Source: Setomelanomma holmii (taxonomy: Eukaryota; Ascomycota; Dothideomycetes; Pleosporales; Phaeosphaeriaceae). Taken from it: a stretch of 64,000 bases of DNA. Below, in pieces: positions 57,320 to 64,000 of the stretch (within the stretch, counting starts at the first letter, position 1; each line of letters starts with the position of its first letter). The notes beneath the pieces were generated by a model that was not told where the DNA came from, did not search any database, and saw only the letters and a program-made list of their open reading frames with translations. Both the position numbers and the translations under genes were made by a program. Location: assembly GCA_010015745.1 (NCBI GenBank), contig ML978270.1:1-64000 (forward strand), in the 5' to 3' direction.

Positions 57320-59783
57320 ACATGAGATTCTTTGTAAAGCGGCGCTCCATGGCTAAATTTGGTGATGAAATGGGAGGGACTGCCTATGCGTGGTGCAATT
57401 TAGGCATTCATCTGCCTCCTTCTGTCAAGTGTAGGAGGCAAGCTCCGGACTGTCTCATCTTTCCCGGATATGAAGCTACTCATCACCCTTCCATCGCGGC
57501 GTGGCATGACGATAACGGAAAGATTGCGGATCCACTTTAAGGCAGCGGATTCCGCAGGAGACCGGCGATGGGAATAGACTTGCTTGTCGCCGAGGCGACG
57601 TGGGAAAGAGATCGCGAGACGAGACGAGACTCTGGTGCCCTGAGGCAACGAGCCGGATGATTATTCAGCTTAGGCCAACACTGTCTGTTGACGATCAGCT
57701 TCTTTTCCAGGCTTCGGCGAAGGCCACCATTCAACTTACGACGACACGAACCTTCTGAACCTCACAGAGTGGGCTTTTGGTAACGATATATAAGGGACAA
57801 TCTTCTCGGATGTTATTATTATACCACTTTGTCCGGTGTCACGTCATCTACAGCTTCATATCCGACTATCTTTACACAATTTAATTGGTTTGCCACGTCA
57901 CATTGGGCTTTCTCAGCATAAGCACGACTTTGGAGGCGAACTGAAAGGAGCAGTTTCACGGTCTCAACAGGCGCAAAAGCATGGGTCAGACTGAGACCAG
58001 CTGGATACGATCGACACCAATCTTACCACCCAGCAAGCAATGCTGCAACACGTCGTATTGTGCCTTCGGTGTCGCATGCTTCCGTTCGTAATCGCTAGCA
58101 GTATGAGCACGACACTTTTGGGCTGTATGGTAGCGGCGGGGTAATGTCACAGCAGCAGCACGTCAGCAATCCTTATGCTCGCGGAAGCAGGGCGAGGCGG
58201 GCATTATGAAGTGCAACTGCCCACCAGGGACGGCGTCTAGAATCGCCGATACAAGTTTAGGCAACGTTATCCAAGGCCTTCCAAGCGCACGTCAAATTCC
58301 GTGGGCTCAATATTGAGGTGGATGTGTGAGGGCTCCCACTGCCGTGCCTTACGCGTGCGTTGTGTTGTTGTGAGGCCGATGGACACGCGCGATGCAACAT
58401 ACCGTTACCTCAGCCAGACGCAGCCGAACACCACCAAATTACCAAACCAATAACCGCGGCTGCCAAAACTCACGATGGAAGAAAAATTGCACGCTATCGT
58501 GTGAATCTATTGAACGGATTCCACGAACAGAAGCAAAATGGCACACTCGTCCGGCTACCGGAGCCTAGTTGCGGGAAGTGGGTCGCGCTCGTGACAGGGC
58601 ACCTTGGACCCACGTGGAAAGTGGGTACGGTAAAGCCTTATGGAACCTCATATGAAGCCTTGCGGCCGAAGTGTTACCGGCTGGAGTATCCGATGGAGAA
58701 AATGAGGAGTTGCGCCGTGTGGGGTTTGATGGTACAGTCTCAACGTCGTTTTGTCGTGGTTGCACCGCAGACCCACGCCTCGAGAGCGCAGAAGCTTCTT
58801 TCTCGAGGACAGCACACACCTTCCCTATCTGGGTCTCTTCTCCGGTTACTTGCACATTACCTGCCATCGTGTACATACAGTCCGAAGAGGTCAGCGAGGT
58901 GAAAGTCGTCAAGCGAGGGCAACGCTACAGTTCTGTACGGTCTGGTATGTAGCAATCACTTTCACTATCATACTCCCCAAGTCAGGCATTTGCATATGCA
59001 TCGAGGCATCGTGTAAACCTGCGACCCGCTCGACCGATGAGCATACAGGGCACAATACAGCCGGAGCCAGGTCGTAGCATCAATAATGCAATTGTTCCAT
59101 TCCACTGCGCCGTGGCTACTGTCACGTCTTGCTCCTGCTTGTCCTGCATCGTATGCATGCTCCGCACACATGCTCTGCATGCATGCAGATGGACGATCGG
59201 CATTGTGCAGCCGACATGCGTCTAGACTCGGGTCTAGTGGCTGAGGGGATCCGGTGAGGCAGATGCAATGCCATGTCAAGTTCGAGAGCGTTTGTGTGAT
59301 GCTACGCAGGACTCACGGTGAAGTGGTTCGATCACTTACTGGAATGAAGGCGATCCAGGCATGTCCTCTTTCGTGTCACTGTCCTGTTTCGCATGTGCTG
59401 TGTAGCCTCCCTGATACTGTGAATCGACATCATCTGTGCAGCATGTTTGGTGAACCACATGTTTCGGGGGCGGTAACGTGAGTCTTGTGACAATGCGATG
59501 CATTGCTCTCATTCATGCCTTGCCTGATTCATACTCATAATGCAAGTAAGCTACTCAGATCGCCCGTAGGCCCTGCTATGCTTTCCTTTCCGTGCCTAAC
59601 GCCCTAGAGAACTCGTTGTGATCCCCAAGTTCCCACATGCGATGTCGTTTCGTGAAAGTGTCCCAAATCTAGTCCTAGTGGATTCTAGATGCCGAAAAAT
59701 GCCAAATGTCGTTGGAAAAACATGGTTGAAGAAGGGGTATAAAGCAAATGCGCTTGAGAAAAGTGCTTGACGAAGGATTTTTA
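57320..59783. other. Convergent intergenic region, no gene seen
   Basis: About 2.5 kb between the 3' ends of the regulator and the GlcNAc kinase. The longest frame (58360-58902, 180 codons, plus) has no motif and overlaps frames on the other strand. No relic of a deaminase or other pathway gene was recognised. Confidence 0.5.
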
Positions 59784-61598
59784 TCATTGCTGCCCTTCAA
59801 GACAGCATACGGCCACTGCAGCGCCGAAAATGGCAGACTCGTAGGCGATTTCGAGGGATATCGACTTCGGCGCTGCGCCGGATGCGGTAGTGAGCTCGTC
59901 GAGATGCGATTGACATAGCTCCTTGAAGAAGGGGTACTTCTCGATGACGGAACCGTTGCATCCGATGCTCATGTGCTCGGCAAGCATGGGCGTCAAGCCT
60001 TCAGACTTTGTTCGCAGCGCCCACAAAGCGTGGATGCCAATTGCAAGAAATGCGGCGGCGCGGTGAGAAACGAGCTGCGAGACTTGACGGACGAAATGGA
60101 TGTCGTTGTATGTTGGTGGCTTGCTGAGTGGGTGCTTTTGTTGAAACAATGCCGTGGCGTTGGTGTAGTGCTTCGAATTGTCCATCTCCATGGCTGCAAT
60201 GGTGCCAGTGTCCAACGTGTATGGCTCCGAAAGCTTCTCGGGCATCTCACCGCTGAACAGACCAGCTGTTTGCACGGCTTCTACGATGATCAATCGCACG
60301 ATCTCCCCCAGGTAGCGGCCGCTGATCATGTGCTCAAACGGTTGAAAGTCCGGTCGCACGTGCGTTTCATTTAGATGGTCATCCCATCGGGTGGTGGGAA
60401 AGACATTCTTGCCAAACATGCTGCACTCGGTGTTGACGAGTACATGCGTGGCCTCGTCTAACCATGTCTGAGGATAACCCTTGTATTTGGTAGTCGCAAG
60501 TGATGAAACAGGCAGGTGCACTGAGATATTGAATCCAGTTCCCAGGATGACAGCAAAGCGTGTCGACGGGTCTTCATAAGCACGTGATAATAATGTCGCA
60601 GACGAGTCGTTGACGATGGAGTCCATGTGCACTGGTAAGTTCTGGCACATTGTTAGTGCCTGACTAGTGCTTGGTTCGTGCCGGTCAAAGCTTACCCTCT
60701 TCCTGCATGGCGTCATGATCAGCTCGCTCAGGTCTTGCCCGAGCACGCCTTCAGTTGCGCGAAACCCTTTGCCCATATCGAGCAAGTTGGCGCTGCGAGA
60801 TGATGTTTGTCTATGCCGCTGTCAGCTGTTGAACCATACGTATGGTACATGCACACACTCTACAGGGAATGACCATGCCAAGCCCATCGGGAAGCTCTTG
60901 GTGCCATTGACCTTTAACTTAGGATCTGCAAGCGCCAGCTGAATCTTCTCCGCCATCCAGTCAAAGAAATCCGTGCCACTTCTCTGCCGGACCTTTTCGT
61001 CGATCTTGAAACTCTTCATGGTAACGATGCGCATGTGCTTGGCGTCAGGCTGCTTCCCGTTCAACTCCACCAACGCAATGCGGAACGTTGATCCACCAAC
61101 ATCGAGTGCAAGATATGTCCCTTTCTCGCGGCCAGATGGGAGCTTGTGGTTGTAGGATGGCAGCATGCAAATGTCGCTGGCCTGTAGTTTGGGGGCGAAT
61201 TGTTCCTGTAATTGAGCGGATATCTGTTGGAGCCTAGCAGGCTCGAGTGGCGCTTCCAGCAGGCGCTGAATCTCGCGCAAGAGGTCGTCCATGGTTCGAT
61301 CGTATGTTCGAAGTGCATCTCGCATGCGTCGTCGTGATGATAGCGATGGGAGCACAGAGTGAATAAGTGATGGTAACATGGCGATCCGTTCCAGAGCCGC
61401 AATCAGGCTCTGCCAGAAGTCGAACATGGGCCTTTTGTACCAGCAACGATTGGTGTTGGTTGACGTCGAACGGCGAGGGTCACAATTCCCGTCAGACTCC
61501 GGGATGAGGGTGACGCGACGGCTTTTGAAGCGTTTCAGCAGCAGGGAGGGCATGGAGGGGCACAGGTTTGTGTGATGGACGGTGACAGCGGGGGCCAA
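59784..61598 (-). CDS. hxk3: Hexokinase-like N-acetylglucosamine kinase
   Basis: Exons 61598-60859, 60810-60696 and 60641-59784 (introns 48 and 54 bp) give 570 aa. It phosphorylates GlcNAc to GlcNAc-6-phosphate with ATP, the first step of catabolism. The hexokinase fold is clear: phosphate-1 LALDVGGSTFRIALVEL, sugar loop AWSFPVEQTSSRSANLLDMGKGF, VNDSSATLLS (the catalytic Asp motif, usually ND(T)), ILGTGFNISVHLP, NTECSMFGKN, ISGRYLGEIVRLII and the adenosine site SIGCNGSVIEKYPFF. DVGGS replaces DLGGT of glucose kinases, as in the GlcNAc-kinase branch. An internal Met at 61427 (MFDFWQSLIAAL) may be the true start, since the first 57 residues are basic and not family-like. It is convergent with the regulator gene. 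Confidence 0.9.
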
Positions 61599-63297
61599 GT
61601 CTTAGGGTGAATGCCGTTTGCAGGAGTTATATCAAACTGGTAGAGACCAACAAGATCGCCCAGGCCCGTGGATTGCAATGCACGGAAGATTCAAGGCGGG
61701 CCGGGAGCATGAGCAGACCGATGTCGCAAACGGCTCTTAAGCATGGTTGTACGGCTTGTCAGAGCATTAGAAGAGGTTGTATCCGCTAGAAGACGTAGCA
61801 GGAAATGCTCCGGCGACTGGCCGCTGAGGCACGGCAGACAGGGCACGTAAGGGTGGCTGCGGGGATCAACGGGGAAATCGCCGCAGCGAGAAGAGCCGAG
61901 CAGGCGTAAGGCCGTGGCAGGTATGAGCACTCGCCAGCGTGTCACTGGCGCCAGGCACGCAGCGATAGGAGTGCAGGCGAGCGCAGGGCGTCATGGCGAG
62001 CACTGGTGGGGTCTCTTGGGGATGTTTCTTGACGGTCATGCTACCGTTACGTCGGCGTGGGTGGCTAGAGCGCGTTGGGAGCGCGCACCAAGCCGTAAGC
62101 GGGCGTGATGGGGAGGCCAGTGGAGGATGCCGCTGCGGATGTGATTCAACCAAATTACAGGCATTATACGGCAGTGGCGATCATCGAAGACTGCTGTCCA
62201 CACCGCGCGAGGAGTGCAACCGCAATTCGATCGACCGCAACGTTGAAACAGAGAGATGCACGGCGGACGGGAGGGGCACGTGCCCTTCGCCCACGCTGCG
62301 CCAAGTTCAGATCTTTGCACCAGATTGGGCTTAATCCGAGCCTCTTTCAACCTCCATGGAACATTGCTTAAGACCACTGGGGGACTCTACCTGAAAAGAT
62401 CGCTGACAGTCTGCGTGGCCTACGCCCTCGATGCTGCCCCTGACCGAGTAAGATCGATACCACGCATCTTGCGCTGACAGACATCTACCCCGCGCGAGTG
62501 TAACCATCCAAGCTCCCTCGTGGCCGTGAAAATGCTTGATTTAGACCCAAGGACTCGAGGGCGGCAACCGCTCGCTGGAACATCGCGTTTCGTCTCGTGT
62601 GCGGCGGGAACGAGCAAGAAGAGACATGTCACTCACGTTACCATCACCATCAGCGGCAAAGTGCGGGAACAGTCCAGACGCGGCGATAAGCGGCCAGGGA
62701 TGTTGTTGAGTGTCGAATTGATACGAGGTGCGGGTGCAAGTACTACCATAATCTTGCCTCGGAGGTGACCCTCATGGAGAGCGATTGGCTCCACCAAAGG
62801 AAACAAGATATCGAGATCCATTGACTGGAGTTCGGATGCCCGGGAGTAGTGTCTAGGATCTGTAGGAGCTAGGTTCATGAAGATCGCTGCCAGGGGTTTG
62901 ATACCAGAGCAGTATGCCAGCATGGCACTGTGCGACCTCACGAACCTGTGGGTAGTGAGCATTCACGAGCGAGCACGCAAAATGATCAGTCTTTGAAGTT
63001 GATCGATTAATCGTCATACTTTGCCATTGCTCTGTTACACCACCAGTAGTTCGACCAGACGCCAAACGCTCCAGTGCTATGCAAGTAATGATCGCGATTC
63101 GAGATATCATGCAGAGACCTGGGACAGCTCCCCACAACGCGAGCTTCTAAAACCAGGCATCGTGACTCTGCGAACAGAGATACAAGCAATGTGACAACAG
63201 ACCAATTGAGAGAAGGTATCATGAGCCCCCCTGCGACAATGCACCGTCCCCAGATCGCCAAATAATATCAGTCGTTAAATGGTCGTAAATTCAAGGC
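61599..63297. other. Intergenic region upstream of the GlcNAc kinase
   Basis: About 1.7 kb holding the kinase promoter and the 3' flank of the transporter. GC-rich with many short frames in all phases; none has a motif or a splice-supported structure. Confidence 0.5.
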
Positions 63298-64000
63298 TTA
63301 AACCTTCACCTCCTCACCCCCAGCAGTAGTAACATGTGCCTTGGGTGCAACCTCGGCAATGGTCTCGTCTGTGAATGCAACGTCCTTCTCGAGCGAAACC
63401 GTGTCCTCAACCTTCCAGAGGATGACGGGAAGTGCGACAAGCAGACTGCCAGCGAGAAGACCCCAGTTCGACGCAAACATGGTCATGTATGGGATCTTGG
63501 TGTCGTCTAGACGCCAAGTGATTGCTCCCCCAGCGGATTGGATACCCTTGTAGAAACCAGCAAAGTTGGCAAGTTTGCGGCCGTTGTTGGTCAGAGCACC
63601 CATGAACCAGTAAACACATGTCTGCCACGCAGCGTCGGAGAAACCGTAGAACATGTAGAGAACGAAGGGACCTCCATAGCCAGCGTCTGACCAGTCCTTC
63701 TTTGCGTTGTTCTTGTCCTCGGCCCAGGCACGATCGTATGTCTTCTGGAACATGTAGCCACAACCCCAAATGATCATAATAGTAGAGAAAAGAGCTCCCC
63801 AGGCGGCCTTGGCACGGGATGTTCGGCGAACACCCTTGAAGTCGAGGGCAAAGCCAAAAATGTAAGCGCCGACAATCTGCATGATGTAGTAGACAACGCC
63901 GTTCAGAGCACGAGTGCGGGTGTTGAAGTAGGCGGCGTTGATTTCAGTGAAATGGTAGGTATAGAACCAGTTGGACGCGAGGAACATTGGGAACAGGAGA
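63298..64000 (-). CDS. ngt1: UNC93-like transporter, probable GlcNAc carrier (5' part beyond the window)
   Basis: The C-terminal 233 residues are present; the frame is open through position 64000, so the start lies outside. Membrane segments are visible at ALNGVVYYIMQIVGAYIFGF, AAWGALFSTIMIIWGCGYMF, FVLYMFYGFSDAAWQTCVYW and FASNWGLLAGSLLVALPVIL. NNGRKLANFAGFYKGIQSAG is a signature of fungal UNC93-like (DUF895) proteins of the major facilitator type. The GlcNAc transporter Ngt1 of Candida and its relative in the Trichoderma cluster belong to this kind of carrier, to the best of my knowledge. The tail (SLEKDVAFTDETIAEVAPKA) is cytosolic. The membrane-protein family is sure; the GlcNAc substrate rests on the neighbours. 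Confidence 0.82.
   Translation of the reverse strand, partial: LLFPMFLASNWFYTYHFTEINAAYFNTRTRALNGVVYYIMQIVGAYIFGFALDFKGVRRTSRAKAAWGALFSTIMIIWGCGYMFQKTYDRAWAEDKNNAKKDWSDAGYGGPFVLYMFYGFSDAAWQTCVYWFMGALTNNGRKLANFAGFYKGIQSAGGAITWRLDDTKIPYMTMFASNWGLLAGSLLVALPVILWKVEDTVSLEKDVAFTDETIAEVAPKAHVTTAGGEEVKV

Noticed and set aside
58360..58902. 180-codon frame between regulator and GlcNAc kinase; considered as a deaminase relic
   Set aside because: No glucosamine-6-phosphate deaminase motif or any other similarity could be seen.

Overview
The window reads as nuclear DNA of a filamentous ascomycete (Pezizomycotina). Genes are split by short introns (mostly 46-72 bp, GT-AG). The proteins include an ascomycete-type TFIIIB subunit, NDT80/PhoG and fungal-type transcription factors and an UNC93-like carrier, and the left edge holds a RIP-like Pogo-family transposon relic. 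A Dothideomycete is my best guess from the flavour of the proteins, but nothing here proves the class. Exons and splice sites below were worked out by hand from reading frame and GT/AG signals; every multi-exon model sums to a whole number of codons.

Layout. 1-1.6 kb: decayed DDE transposon whose transposase has three in-frame stops, with a 22-bp inverted repeat at the window edge. 2.4-22.7 kb: ordinary gene-dense DNA: a small acidic protein, BRF1 (RNA polymerase III initiation), PRMT1 arginine methyltransferase, a 541-aa fungal protein of unknown function, riboflavin synthase head-to-head with a mitochondrial family III CoA-transferase, a PHD-finger protein, a kinesin and a fungal transcription-factor-like gene. 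Both the PHD gene and the transcription-factor-like gene carry one in-frame stop inside an otherwise continuous reading frame. 22.7-35.9 kb: gene-poor stretch with one clear gene (28.7-29.4 kb), the remains of a probable zinc-cluster regulator (23.3-25.2 kb) and a degenerate WD40 repeat array (34.9-35.4 kb). 35.9-48.9 kb: housekeeping genes again: EMC10, an FGGY sugar kinase, a Vip1-like RRM protein ending in two metallothionein-like cysteine modules, an ALYREF/Yra1-like RNA-binding protein, the Sec14-like protein Sfh5, a flavocytochrome b2-type L-lactate dehydrogenase and a Rab GTPase.

49.4-64.0 kb holds a catabolic gene cluster for N-acetylglucosamine (GlcNAc), the monomer of chitin. In order it has GlcNAc-6-phosphate deacetylase (-), a GH3 beta-N-acetylglucosaminidase fused to a GNAT-like region (+, divergent from the deacetylase), an NDT80/PhoG-type regulator (+), a hexokinase-like GlcNAc kinase (-) and an UNC93-like transporter cut by the window end (-). 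Together they give hydrolysis of chitin oligomers, uptake, phosphorylation, deacetylation and a local regulator, the arrangement known from the Trichoderma GlcNAc cluster. The glucosamine-6-phosphate deaminase that would complete the path is not in the window and may lie past position 64000.

Most notable observations: the RRM protein with two C-terminal seven-cysteine modules of identical spacing; the GlcNAc cluster and the altered GH3 active-site signature of its hydrolase; the two in-frame stops; and the WD40 and zinc-cluster relics in the gene-poor stretch. No tRNA, rRNA or CRISPR array was found.
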